Part shown: positions 8,169 to 16,706 of the stretch, piece after piece
Layout: the number at the start of each line of letters is the position of its first letter
How positions within the stretch are numbered: the stretch's first letter is position 1
NCBI GenBank assembly: GCA_944325825.1
Contig: CALVBP010000002.1
Span: forward strand, 38,680-102,679
From: Candidatus Gastranaerophilales bacterium
GTDB taxonomy: Bacteria > Cyanobacteriota > Vampirovibrionia > Gastranaerophilales > Gastranaerophilaceae
DNA length: 64,000 bases
Direction of reading: 5' to 3'
Notes under the pieces: model-generated
The model's input: the letters and a program-made list of their open reading frames with translations, nothing else
Told to the model about the DNA's origin: nothing
Databases searched by the model: none
Translations under genes and position numbers: made by a program

Positions 8169-9533
8169 ATGACAGATAAAGAAGAAATGGGAGCATCACT
8201 CTTTTCAAGAACACTGGATATTATGGAAAATGATCCGCTTGAAGAATTCTTCGCTCTCAATATGGGTGATTTTGTATCCGAATACCTGATTTCAGAAGAG
8301 TTAGCTAATAAAATCGGCAAGGATGTTAAAGATAAAACCACAAGATTAAAATCCCAGCTCAAAGAACTGGTTTCCATATATTCATTGAATAATACTCTTT
8401 GCGTGCTTGGATTTGATTCTCAGGATGAGTATGTGGTCTATAATTCTATTGCTAAAACTCTTACTCAAATTCTTGATGTTGATGCCTGCCATATCTATCT
8501 TACGAACGAATTTACACGTGGTTTGAACTTCGATGACAAATTTTTAGGCCTTGTGGGTTCTTCAATAGATTTTGATGAAGATATTTATGCTAAAAAACTC
8601 GGTTACTCCAAAGATGATAAATCAATTGTAGTAAAAGCTTTTAATACTTTAGAAAAAGTTCAAATTAAGAATGTAAGTGAAATTGATAATTTTATTCCCA
8701 AATATGAACTCAGAGAGTTTGATGTTAAATCTCTAGCCGTTGTTCCTATGCACAATAATGCTTACGTTGTAGGTGTAATAGTTATTGAAAACTATAAAGA
8801 AAAAACAATAAAAAAAGCATATATGAACCTTTTAGAAACAATCGCAAGACTTTTCGGAACATCTATGCATCTTCAAAAAACCATTGAAACGGCTGAAGAA
8901 TTAATCAATGATGACGGAGTTTTACCGGAAGAACTTCAGCATATGAGAGCTGAACTTACCGCCCTTATCGGTGATTTAGGCACACAGCAGCAAGCGTTTG
9001 TTGAAAGACTGGCAAAAGCTGTTGATGAAAAAGGCCAGTATAAGGTTGCACACTCTCAAAACACGGCAGAACTTTCAAGAAAACTATGCAAACAGCTTGG
9101 CTTGAACGAAAAAACAACAGATTTGGTATATTATGCGGGTCTTTTGCAGAATATCGGGAAAATTACTCTGCCGGAATCACTGTTTACCAACAAGGGTAAG
9201 CTTTCAAAAGAAGATTGGGAAAAACTCCAGAACCATCCGAATGTCGGAGTTAACCTTTTGATGAATATAAATTTCCTCTCAGAAGTTATTCCGTATATCC
9301 ATTATCATAAAGAGCGCTGGGACGGCAGGGGCGAGCCGGAAGGCTTGAGCGGAAATTCTATCCCGTTCGGGTCACGAATTATTGCCGTAGCGGATGCTTA
9401 TACAGCCATGACTTCAGATAGGTCATACCGTGATGCAATGTCTAAAGAAGAAGCGCTTAAGATTATGAAAGAAGAAGCCGGAGTTAAGTGGGATCCGGAT
9501 GTTGTTAACGCTTTGTTCGAAGTGTTGAAATAG
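8169..9533 (+). CDS. GAF plus degenerate HD-GYP domain protein
   Basis: A 454-residue cytoplasmic protein. Residues about 85-235 resemble a GAF sensor domain; residues 275-450 are an HD-GYP domain. Many conserved residues remain: H295, HPNVG (H356), HYHKERWDGRG (H378, H380) and VADAYTAMTSDRSYR. But the defining HD pair is replaced by Q327-N328 in GLLQNIGK, and GYP reads GEP. Active HD-GYP enzymes hydrolyse cyclic di-GMP with an HD-dependent metal centre, so this copy is probably catalytically dead and may act as a sensor or partner. It is convergent with an intact HD-GYP gene. GGAAGG precedes the ATG. Confidence 0.85.
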   Translation: MTDKEEMGASLFSRTLDIMENDPLEEFFALNMGDFVSEYLISEELANKIGKDVKDKTTRLKSQLKELVSIYSLNNTLCVLGFDSQDEYVVYNSIAKTLTQILDVDACHIYLTNEFTRGLNFDDKFLGLVGSSIDFDEDIYAKKLGYSKDDKSIVVKAFNTLEKVQIKNVSEIDNFIPKYELREFDVKSLAVVPMHNNAYVVGVIVIENYKEKTIKKAYMNLLETIARLFGTSMHLQKTIETAEELINDDGVLPEELQHMRAELTALIGDLGTQQQAFVERLAKAVDEKGQYKVAHSQNTAELSRKLCKQLGLNEKTTDLVYYAGLLQNIGKITLPESLFTNKGKLSKEDWEKLQNHPNVGVNLLMNINFLSEVIPYIHYHKERWDGRGEPEGLSGNSIPFGSRIIAVADAYTAMTSDRSYRDAMSKEEALKIMKEEAGVKWDPDVVNALFEVLK

Positions 9534-9547
9534 GTGTAATTGAAATG

Positions 9548-9590
9548 CAGCGGCGAGCAAATCTTAGATTTGCCCGCCGCTGTTTATTTC
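9548..9590. terminator. Bidirectional intrinsic terminator
   Basis: A GC-rich inverted repeat (CAGCGGCGAGCAAAT, TTTGCCCGCCGCTG) with one mismatch, between two convergent HD-GYP genes. A T-rich tail follows on the plus strand. Confidence 0.7.
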
Positions 9591-9608
9591 GGCTATATAT
9601 TTAATCTG

Positions 9609-10358
9609 TTATACTGCTCTTTCCAGTGCGTTGTATACTTCTTGCGAAATTATGCCTTTGTTTACGTCTTCTCTCATTACTTCAAGAGCTTCTTCTCTTG
9701 AAAGAGCTTCTTTATAACTTCTTTTTTCTCTTAAAGCTGCATATTTATCAGCAGCATTAAGTATTTGGGTATCAATTCCATAAACGAAACCGTCATTTAT
9801 AGCCGGATATCCGGTTCCATGGGGGGTCTGATGGTGATATTTTACAAGACCCAATGCATTTTCGCTAAGGTTTTTGTCTTTTAAAAGTTCATATCCCAAT
9901 TCAGAATGAAGATTCATAATCTCACGTTCTTTTTCGGTTAATTGTCCTGCTTTATTTAATATTGAATCCGGAATTAAAACTTTACCGTAGTCATGGAATA
10001 ATGCTGCCTGTTGAATATCGGGAAGATTTGCTTCTCTTTTTAATTCTTGCGGAAGAGCCGAATAAATTTTTGCAGCTGTAACACGTGTATCTTGCAAGTG
10101 ACCCTGCTTAAGCTTGTTAAGTTCTTCTATATTTACTTTTGGCTGAATATTATATTGATTCAAAAGCTCTTTAATTCTTGGATTAGATTTAATTTCAGCT
10201 TCAATTTGAGCTTTTGTTCCAAAATTTTCGTACAGCGGATTGCTGGTAAATGTATCTTTAGAAGGGGTGCTATACGGAGCATAGACACCTGATGCGCTTT
10301 TGAATTGCACCTTCGGAAGATTTATATTAAATTGCGGGATATTGTAATTAAATTCCAT
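9609..10358 (-). CDS. HD-GYP domain protein with N-terminal signature
   Basis: A 249-residue protein. Its N-terminus MEFNYNIPQF then LPKVQFKSASG fits the signature family. From about residue 85 it is an HD-GYP domain with every key residue present: H87, the HD pair at H122-D123 in LFHDYGK, H151, the HH at 175-176, and GTGYP at 181-185. The expected activity is cyclic di-GMP phosphodiesterase. There is no membrane or sensor domain; about 80 residues precede the catalytic core. It faces the degenerate HD-GYP gene across a shared terminator. No strong Shine-Dalgarno precedes its ATG. Confidence 0.85.
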   Translation of the reverse strand: MEFNYNIPQFNINLPKVQFKSASGVYAPYSTPSKDTFTSNPLYENFGTKAQIEAEIKSNPRIKELLNQYNIQPKVNIEELNKLKQGHLQDTRVTAAKIYSALPQELKREANLPDIQQAALFHDYGKVLIPDSILNKAGQLTEKEREIMNLHSELGYELLKDKNLSENALGLVKYHHQTPHGTGYPAINDGFVYGIDTQILNAADKYAALREKRSYKEALSREEALEVMREDVNKGIISQEVYNALERAV

Positions 10359-10581
10359 TCAACCACTACACTTTAAATAAACTACACTATAGTTCTATAA
10401 AGTATTTTTTTAATGAGAAATTGATTAAAATAAAAAATATGTTAACAAAAATTTACGTTTGTAATTAAGTTATTAAACTTTTCAGGCGTCTTTTCGCTGC
10501 TAATTATTAACTGCTAACCAATTTCCATTGTGCGGTATTAAAATTAATATAAATATACCATGCTTTTTAAAAAATCTTCTG

Positions 10582-10587
10582 TATAAT
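10582..10587 (+). promoter_or_regulatory. -10 box (TATAAT) for the TPR-glycosyltransferase gene
   Basis: A perfect TATAAT 20 nt before the ATG at 10608, with AAGGGAG as ribosome-binding site in between. No good -35 is visible. The remaining gap (10359-10581) is AT-rich with nothing else I recognise. Confidence 0.5.
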
Positions 10588-10607
10588 TAAAATAAGGGAG
10601 AAAGAGC

Positions 10608-12086
10608 ATGCCTACAGTAAATGACATTATAAACATAGGATTTTCGCTCCAGCAGGATGGAAAACTTGATGAAGCTGAAAACGCATATATAGAAGCTTTA
10701 AAACTTGGAAGCGAAAATGCTGAGGTTTTTAATCTTATGGGAGTTTTAAAACTGCAGCAGAATGATGTTCCGAAAGCTCTTGAGTGGGTTACAAAAGCTC
10801 TGGAAGTTCATCCTTGTGAATATTTTTACGAAACTTATTTTCAAACCTGCATAAGAGGCAGAATGTACCAGAATATAGCAGATTGTGAATCTACTATTAT
10901 GAAAACATATCCGAAGAGTTTTTCACTGCTTTTTAATCTGGCACTTGCATTCAAAAACCTTAAACAAAACAAAAAAGCTATTGAATATTATGACAAAGCA
11001 TTAAAAATAGATCCCGCTTCTTTTCAAGCCTGGTTTAATCTCGCACACCTATACAGCGTTGAAGGTGAATGTAAAAATGCTGTTTCCGCTCTTAAAATCT
11101 GCAAAAAACTTAAACCTAAAGATGAAGATACCGAATACTTTTTATCAATCGCTCTTATGAGAATAAAGGATTATAAAAACGGACTAAAATATTTTGAAAA
11201 CAGGTTATGTAAAAAAACAGCCGTTGCTCTGCAAGAAAAAACCTATCCTCATCTTGCATCTTCCGATAAGCTCTGGAAAGGCGAAAATATTAAAAACAAA
11301 TCTATCTTTGTATATTTCGAAGCTGGTTTTGGAGACGTAATTATGTTTTCAAGATATCTTCCTTTATTGAAAAAGAAGTGTAAAAAATTAATATTTTACC
11401 CTCAAAAACCTTTGGTACCTCTCTTTGAAACAAGCGGTCTCGGGATAGATGAACTCATTGAAGGTTATATTCCTGAATCACATCTGGATTTTGATGTTCA
11501 TGCACCCTTGTTATCGCTGCCTTACCTTTTAGGTTTAAAAGGGGAACGTGTTTTTGCATATCCGGAAGGATATCTCGCTGCAAATGAAAAGCTTAAGGAA
11601 GAATACAGGGAAAAATACTTTAATAATGATAAATTTAAAATTGGCATAAAATGGCAGGGAAATACATATTATGATAAGGACAGAGTACTCCCTGCAGAAG
11701 CCTTTTCTCCATTAATTGAACTAAAAGGAACTCATTTCTATTCTTTCCAAACTTTTGAAGGTTCGGAAGAAACAAAAAAACTCACAGAAAAATACAGCAA
11801 CGTAACTGACATAGGTTCTGAGCTTATTGATTTCGGACAGACCGCCGCTGCTTTGAGTAATCTGGATTTGGTTATCTGTAATGATACTTCTCTTGCTCAC
11901 CTTGCCGGCGCTTTGGGAATTCCATGCCTTGTCATGCTTCCGTGGGAAGTAGACTGGAGATGGCATGATAACCTGAAAAAATGTGACTGGTATGACAGCA
12001 TAAAACTTTACCGCCAGAAAACCAACGGAGACTGGAACGGTGTTATTGAGGAAATAAAAGAAGAACTGGAAAAATTACTTTCCTAA
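10608..12086 (+). CDS. TPR protein with GT9-like glycosyltransferase domain
   Basis: A 492-residue protein. The first 200 residues are tetratricopeptide repeats (for example AIEYYDKALKIDPASFQAWF). The C-terminal half resembles heptosyltransferase-family (GT9) GT-B domains: FGIKWQGN opens the nucleotide-binding half, and LVICNDTSLAHLAGALGIP with VMLPWEVDWRW is the typical D-T-S/H-A-G-A-G-P sugar-nucleotide site. Such TPR-GT9 fusions often modify surface structures or flagellin, but the acceptor cannot be deduced. The last 12 bases overlap the convergent proC gene. Confidence 0.85.
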   Translation: MPTVNDIINIGFSLQQDGKLDEAENAYIEALKLGSENAEVFNLMGVLKLQQNDVPKALEWVTKALEVHPCEYFYETYFQTCIRGRMYQNIADCESTIMKTYPKSFSLLFNLALAFKNLKQNKKAIEYYDKALKIDPASFQAWFNLAHLYSVEGECKNAVSALKICKKLKPKDEDTEYFLSIALMRIKDYKNGLKYFENRLCKKTAVALQEKTYPHLASSDKLWKGENIKNKSIFVYFEAGFGDVIMFSRYLPLLKKKCKKLIFYPQKPLVPLFETSGLGIDELIEGYIPESHLDFDVHAPLLSLPYLLGLKGERVFAYPEGYLAANEKLKEEYREKYFNNDKFKIGIKWQGNTYYDKDRVLPAEAFSPLIELKGTHFYSFQTFEGSEETKKLTEKYSNVTDIGSELIDFGQTAAALSNLDLVICNDTSLAHLAGALGIPCLVMLPWEVDWRWHDNLKKCDWYDSIKLYRQKTNGDWNGVIEEIKEELEKLLS

Positions 12087-12884
12087 AGCGTGAGCTTTTT
12101 CGGCAGTGCTTTTTATAACGTCATAAAACATCCGCTCAGAGTTTTCTTCTTCCATACAATCAACCCCCACACGGGTGCAGCCGCCTTTAGTCGCTACATT
12201 TGAAATCAACTCTTCCATTGAAATTGTTCTGTTAAGAGCCATCTTTGCAGAACCGATTGCGGTTTGAATGCTTAGCAACAAAGATTTTTCGTAATCCAGA
12301 CCCAATTTTTCGCCCGCACGCGCAATATCATTTATAACTTTATAGAAAAATGCCGGCCCTGAACCTGAAATCGCAGTAACTATATCGATTTGAGACTCTT
12401 CTACAATAATACATCTGCCTATTGTGGAAAGCATTTTTTGTATGTATTCCAAATCCTCAACCTTTGCAGATTTTCCGCCGCAAATTCCGCTCATACCTTC
12501 TCCTACAAGGGCAGGAGTGTTAGGCATAACTCTTATTACACGACTGTTTTGAGGAAGATTCGATTCTATAAAGCCTGTGGTTACGCCTGCTGCAATTGAT
12601 ACAACAAGTTTTTGCGGAGTAATTAGAGGGGAAATTTCTTTCAGCACATCTTCCACCTGATTAGGTTTCGTTGCAATAAATATAATATCAGAAGTCTCTA
12701 CAAGCGGTTTATTATTGAGAATAATTTTTATTCCTAAATCTTTTGACTTTTCTTCAACCCCTTCAGTTTCGGCTTGAGTTGCAATAAGATGTTCCGGCTT
12801 AGTAAAACCGCTTTTGATAAGCCCTTTAATAATGGCACTTGCCATTTTACCCGAACCAATAAAACCTATATTATATTCTTGCAT
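12075..12884 (-). CDS. proC: Pyrroline-5-carboxylate reductase
   Basis: A 269-residue cytoplasmic enzyme that reduces pyrroline-5-carboxylate to proline with NAD(P)H, the last step of proline synthesis. It opens with the Rossmann motif NIGFIGSGKMASAI, has VRVMPNTPALVGEG at the substrate site, and ends with the dimerisation helices around ISGSGPAFFY. Length is typical. AAGGAG stands before the ATG. It is monocistronic and convergent with the TPR-glycosyltransferase gene; no other proline genes are nearby. Confidence 0.95.
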   Translation of the reverse strand: MQEYNIGFIGSGKMASAIIKGLIKSGFTKPEHLIATQAETEGVEEKSKDLGIKIILNNKPLVETSDIIFIATKPNQVEDVLKEISPLITPQKLVVSIAAGVTTGFIESNLPQNSRVIRVMPNTPALVGEGMSGICGGKSAKVEDLEYIQKMLSTIGRCIIVEESQIDIVTAISGSGPAFFYKVINDIARAGEKLGLDYEKSLLLSIQTAIGSAKMALNRTISMEELISNVATKGGCTRVGVDCMEEENSERMFYDVIKSTAEKAHALGK

Positions 12885-12946
12885 AATAACTTCTCCTTAT
12901 TTTACGGATTTATTATAGCATAAAACTGCATTCTCTTTTCTTTTTC

Positions 12947-12975
12947 TTGACCCGAAAGAAATCAAATGAGATAAT
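12947..12975 (+). promoter_or_regulatory. Sigma-70 promoter of a leaderless gene
   Basis: TTGACC, a 17-bp spacer, then GATAAT. The -10 box ends 6 nt before the ATG at 12982, so transcription should begin at or beside the A of the start codon. No Shine-Dalgarno is present. Confidence 0.75.
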
Positions 12976-12981
12976 CAAAAT

Positions 12982-13851
12982 ATGAATTATTATAGAAAGT
13001 ACACACCTTATTTATTCATACTTCCTGCCGCTGCAGTATTAATTGTGTTCTTTTTTATTCCGTTCTTCCAAACTTTCGGATTGAGTTTTTTTGATTATTC
13101 ATCAAGTATTTACCATCCCTCATTTTGCGGAATTGATAATTACATAAAACTTTTTAAAGAACCTGTTTTTTACAAAGTTATGTTTAATACTTTTATGTAT
13201 CTTGTAATAGCAGTACCTTTCCTTGTAACATTCCCGCTTTTTCTTGCCGTTTTAATTAATCAAAAAATAAGAGGTATAACTCTTTATAAAATTATACTTT
13301 ACCTTCCGGTCATTGTATCAATAGTTGTTGCAGCAATTGCATTTAAGTGGCTTTATGCAACACAAGGAGTTTTAAACTATCTATTATCTTTATTTCATAT
13401 AAATTCTATAGGGTGGCTTACTGATACCGATTGGGCGCTGTTTTCCGTTGCGGTTGTTACAATATGGAAAGGTATAGGATATTATATGATGATATATCTT
13501 GCCTCGTTAATGAGTGTACCTCAAGACCTGTACGAGGCCTGCGACATTGACGGTGCAAATTTCTGGCAAAAACATTTTACGGTAACGATTCCTCATATTA
13601 TGCCTACAATTGCTCTCGTCTCCACAATAAGCACAATTTCAGCAATGAAAGTTTTTGCTGAAATTTATGTAATGACAAAGGGAGGACCTTTGAATTCTTC
13701 TAAAACAATTGTTTATTATATATATGAACGTGCTTTTGAGAATTTGGATTTAGGCTATGCATCAGCCCTTGCTGTTATATTACTGATTGTAGTTATGATT
13801 TTTTCTTTAATAAATATTTTGTGCTTTGAACGGAATAAATATAATGAGTGA
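12982..13851 (+). CDS. ABC sugar transporter permease (MalF/UgpA type)
   Basis: A 289-residue inner-membrane protein with six hydrophobic helices. The EAA loop that contacts the ATPase is clear: DLYEACDIDGANFWQKHFTV followed by TIPHIMP. It would pair with a MalG-type permease, an ATPase and a solute-binding protein to import sugars or glycerol-phosphate. None of those partners is in the window, which is unusual because they are normally adjacent. Transcription appears leaderless. The following GT4 gene starts 46 nt downstream on the same strand. Confidence 0.9.
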   Translation: MNYYRKYTPYLFILPAAAVLIVFFFIPFFQTFGLSFFDYSSSIYHPSFCGIDNYIKLFKEPVFYKVMFNTFMYLVIAVPFLVTFPLFLAVLINQKIRGITLYKIILYLPVIVSIVVAAIAFKWLYATQGVLNYLLSLFHINSIGWLTDTDWALFSVAVVTIWKGIGYYMMIYLASLMSVPQDLYEACDIDGANFWQKHFTVTIPHIMPTIALVSTISTISAMKVFAEIYVMTKGGPLNSSKTIVYYIYERAFENLDLGYASALAVILLIVVMIFSLINILCFERNKYNE

Positions 13852-13896
13852 GGGTAAATAAGTAAAGAGGCTAATAGAGTATAAGAGGTTAAAATC

Positions 13897-14946
13897 TTGA
13901 AAATACTTGTAATAACAGATTTATATCCTGTAAAAGCGGAAGAAAAATATACTCCCCGCACTATTGAAGCTTTTGTAAAAAGCTGGGAAAAACAAGGGCA
14001 TGAGGTTAAAATTATTAAACCTAACTTTCTTCTGAACTCATTTTTAAGGAAAAAACCTTTTTACAAAACAGGCACATACGGAAAAATTAAAAATATAAAC
14101 TTTTTGCTTCCATTTTTAAAAGTTCCTGCGCTTGAGTATAAACCCGATATTATTCTGGCTCATATGCCGTCAGGGCTGATTTATGCAAACCGTTTAAACC
14201 TTCCTTTCTGTGCTGCCGTACACAATTCCGATTTAGAAGTTTTGACCGGTCCGATTTATAAAATTTATTTTAGAACAGAACTAGAAAAAGCTTATAGAAA
14301 TGCTGACAAAATCTTTGCCCGCTCTGAAGTATTAAAAAGAAAGTTTTTAAAATTGTACCCGCAATACGAAAACAAAACTTTTACAGCACCGTCGGGAATT
14401 AATGAAAATATTATCATAAAAAGAGAATGGTATGGAAAAGACAAAATAAAAGTTTTAACCTGCGGACAATTTATAAAAAGAAAAAATCTTGATAAAGTTA
14501 TAAAAGCCTGCCAAAACTTTAATAATATTGAATTAACGGTAATCGGGTCAGGAAAACTGGAAAAAGAATTAAAAAAAATTTCACCCGCAGTAAGATTTAC
14601 CGGACAAATTCCGCATAAAAGCGTACTTGAAATAATGAGAGCATCCGATATTTTTGTCCTTCCGAGTATAAATGAAACTTTCGGCATGGTTTATTTGGAA
14701 GCGATGGCATCAGGATGTATAACTGTCTGCACAAAAGATGACGGTATAGACGGAATAATAAGAGACGAAATAAATGGTTTTGTCACCACACCGGATGTTT
14801 CCGGGATTAAAAACTGTCTTGAAAGAATCCTTGAATATACTTCAAAACAAGATATACTGGATAATTCTTATAATACAATTTTGAATTATACATCGGATAG
14901 AACTGCCGAAAGCTACCTGAGTTTAGCATATGCTGCTAGCCCTTAA
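13897..14946 (+). CDS. GT4-family glycosyltransferase
   Basis: A 349-residue GT-B glycosyltransferase. It starts at a TTG after AAGAGG; the resulting MKILVITDLYP is a standard GT4 opening. The C-terminal half has LTCGQFIKRKNLDKVIKAC, FTGQIPHKSVLEIMRASDIF and the acceptor/donor motif NETFGMVYLEAMASG (E-x7-E). It transfers a sugar from a nucleotide donor, probably onto a lipid or surface glycan. It shows no membrane anchor. The gene lies 46 nt after the sugar permease but there is no evident functional link. Confidence 0.9.
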   Translation: MKILVITDLYPVKAEEKYTPRTIEAFVKSWEKQGHEVKIIKPNFLLNSFLRKKPFYKTGTYGKIKNINFLLPFLKVPALEYKPDIILAHMPSGLIYANRLNLPFCAAVHNSDLEVLTGPIYKIYFRTELEKAYRNADKIFARSEVLKRKFLKLYPQYENKTFTAPSGINENIIIKREWYGKDKIKVLTCGQFIKRKNLDKVIKACQNFNNIELTVIGSGKLEKELKKISPAVRFTGQIPHKSVLEIMRASDIFVLPSINETFGMVYLEAMASGCITVCTKDDGIDGIIRDEINGFVTTPDVSGIKNCLERILEYTSKQDILDNSYNTILNYTSDRTAESYLSLAYAASP

Positions 14947-15011
14947 CTACAATGTATTAATTTCTATATCCTGTCTTTAAAAACTAGACAAAATGGTAAT
15001 TTATGTTCATA

Positions 15012-15050
15012 CATAACACATTACAATTTCTGTATGGAGATTGTGTTATG
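15012..15050 (+). promoter_or_regulatory. Hairpin enclosing the start codon of the 15048 gene
   Basis: A perfect 9-bp inverted repeat (CATAACACA at 15012-15020, TGTGTTATG at 15042-15050). The last three bases of the right arm are the start ATG and the loop holds GGAGA. The RNA could hide its own start codon. Confidence 0.5.
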
Positions 15051-15359
15051 GAAAACTTTCAGAACAAATACTTAGAGATAAAAAATATTAACAAAGATAT
15101 AGTTAACTGGGTTGAAGATATTGCAGAAGAAAATAACTGCCGTGTAGAGAGAAAAGAATGGAAAAGCAAATATAACAGCTATGTTGTCTATGATTATGAA
15201 CCGTTCTGCTCGGAAGGCTTTGAAATTAATCTTCTTTTAAGTTCATTTGATATTTCATATCTAAACTTTATAAAATATCTTTATAATGAAAAACTTAGTA
15301 CTATAGAATATTTAGATAACTGCGCAAAAATATCGTCAATCAAAAATTATATTGTCTGA
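15048..15359 (+). CDS. Small hypothetical protein
   Basis: A 103-residue protein of unknown function, rich in N, Y and E, without signal peptide or membrane helix. The ATG at 15048 follows TGGAGA at a good distance; an in-frame ATG at 15003 has no ribosome-binding site. The start codon lies in the arm of a 9-bp hairpin. The stop is about 15 nt before the TATAAT of the next gene. I see no domain; the central part (SEGFEINLLLSSFDISYLNF) is mildly hydrophobic but not a membrane span. Confidence 0.6.
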   Translation: MENFQNKYLEIKNINKDIVNWVEDIAEENNCRVERKEWKSKYNSYVVYDYEPFCSEGFEINLLLSSFDISYLNFIKYLYNEKLSTIEYLDNCAKISSIKNYIV

Positions 15360-15374
15360 ACCCGGAATTAGTTA

Positions 15375-15405
15375 TATAATATCCTCATATATTTTTTATG
15401 AGGAT
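15375..15405 (+). promoter_or_regulatory. Promoter -10 and SD-sequestering hairpin
   Basis: TATAAT at 15375-15380 is followed at once by a perfect 9-bp hairpin (ATCCTCATA at 15381-15389, TATGAGGAT at 15397-15405). The right arm contains GAGGA, the only Shine-Dalgarno for the ATG at 15412. The arrangement resembles a simple RNA thermometer or translational switch. Confidence 0.55.
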
Positions 15406-15411
15406 ATTTTT

Positions 15412-16650
15412 ATGTTGGAATTTTTTAATGATTATGTTCAATCCCTTGAAACATATATTATGTTTAGAATAAAAGAAACTGTGGCAAAGATTACACCGGA
15501 GTTAAATGCAAAAGGAAGAGCACCTATTTCTTTATCAATGGGAGCCCCGACAGATACACCTCCGGAGCTTGCCATTAACTCTTTAAAGAAAGCTCTTGAT
15601 AAAAAAGGTGTGCATACATATTCTACTCCAAAGGGTGAAAAATTCCTGCGTGAAGCTATTGCGCTTCGGATGAAGAATCGTTTCGGGGTTGAATTAAATC
15701 CCGATACCGAAATCTTCTCCCTGATTGGTTCAAAAGAAGGACTTGCAAACTTTATAAGAATTCTTATTAATCCGACAACAAATGATAAAGAAAAAGAAAT
15801 AATAATGGTTCCCGATCCGGGATATGCTTCCTATAAAGAAATGGTAAAAGTCTCAGGGGGATATGCTTATCCTGTTGCTTTAACACCAGAAAATAACTTT
15901 ATGCCGGATATGGAAAAGGTATGGGAAAAATTTATTAATGAAGGTCATAATCCTGAAAAAGTTAAAGCCTTTTTAATCAATTACCCAAATAATCCTTTAG
16001 GCGCAACCGCAACAAAAGAATATTTTGAAAACCTTGTCAAATTCTGTAAAAAGCATCACATTTTATTAATCTCTGATGCTGCATACGTTGATATGTATTT
16101 CAAACCCGAACTTAAGCCGATGAGCATACTGGAAATAGAAGGTGCTAAAGATATTGCAGTAGAATTTTTTAGTTTTTCAAAACCATATGCAATGACCGGC
16201 TGGAGATTGGGATGGATATGCGGGAATCCGGAAGCTGTGAAGATTTTCGGGAAACTCAAATCCACATTGGATTCCGGAATTTTTAAAGCTTTACAAATAG
16301 CCTGTGCTGAGATTCTAAACTCTGAAGAGGGAAATGAATATATTGAAAAATCAAATAAAGAATTCAAAAAAAGACAGCAGGTTTTCGTAGAAGGATTAAA
16401 GGAATTGGGCTGGGGAGAATTCAATGTTCCTGATGCAACATTTTATTTATGGCTTCCCATTCCGCCAAGATACAAAAATTCTGTTGAATTTACAGACGAT
16501 TTAATGTATAAATCCGGAGTCATAGCAGTTCCGGGGCGTGCCTTCGGTGAATACGGCGACAGATTTTTCCGTGCATCAATTGTTTGTCCGGAAGATGAAC
16601 TAAAAGAAGCTATCAGAAGAATGAAGGAAGACGGATTTTACTTTAACTAG
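15412..16650 (+). CDS. PLP-dependent class I/II aminotransferase (LL-diaminopimelate aminotransferase-like)
   Basis: A 412-residue fold-type I aminotransferase. INYPNNPLGA is the substrate/PLP motif, ISDAAYVDM holds the PLP-ring aspartate, and FSFSKPYAMTGWRLGW contains the Schiff-base lysine. The closing arginine is in FRASIVCPEDEL. The overall phrasing resembles DapL, which makes LL-diaminopimelate for peptidoglycan and lysine in Cyanobacteria, but related alanine or aspartate aminotransferases look alike, so the substrate is not certain. The ATG at 15412 is chosen from GAGGA and the alignment; the frame extends 20 codons further upstream without support. Confidence 0.85.
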   Translation: MLEFFNDYVQSLETYIMFRIKETVAKITPELNAKGRAPISLSMGAPTDTPPELAINSLKKALDKKGVHTYSTPKGEKFLREAIALRMKNRFGVELNPDTEIFSLIGSKEGLANFIRILINPTTNDKEKEIIMVPDPGYASYKEMVKVSGGYAYPVALTPENNFMPDMEKVWEKFINEGHNPEKVKAFLINYPNNPLGATATKEYFENLVKFCKKHHILLISDAAYVDMYFKPELKPMSILEIEGAKDIAVEFFSFSKPYAMTGWRLGWICGNPEAVKIFGKLKSTLDSGIFKALQIACAEILNSEEGNEYIEKSNKEFKKRQQVFVEGLKELGWGEFNVPDATFYLWLPIPPRYKNSVEFTDDLMYKSGVIAVPGRAFGEYGDRFFRASIVCPEDELKEAIRRMKEDGFYFN

Positions 16651-16677
16651 CAAAAAAAGTTTTTAGATGTTTTCTGG
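16649..16677 (+). promoter_or_regulatory. Signature-gene upstream motif, copy D
   Basis: Sequence AGCAAAAAAAGTTTTTAGAT then GTTTTCTGG, aligning without gaps to copy B at about 21 of 27 positions. It starts within the stop codon of the aminotransferase gene and lies 29 nt before the ATG at 16707. Confidence 0.5.
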
Positions 16678-16706
16678 TAAACAGGTTAACTATTCAGGAG
16701 TATTGT

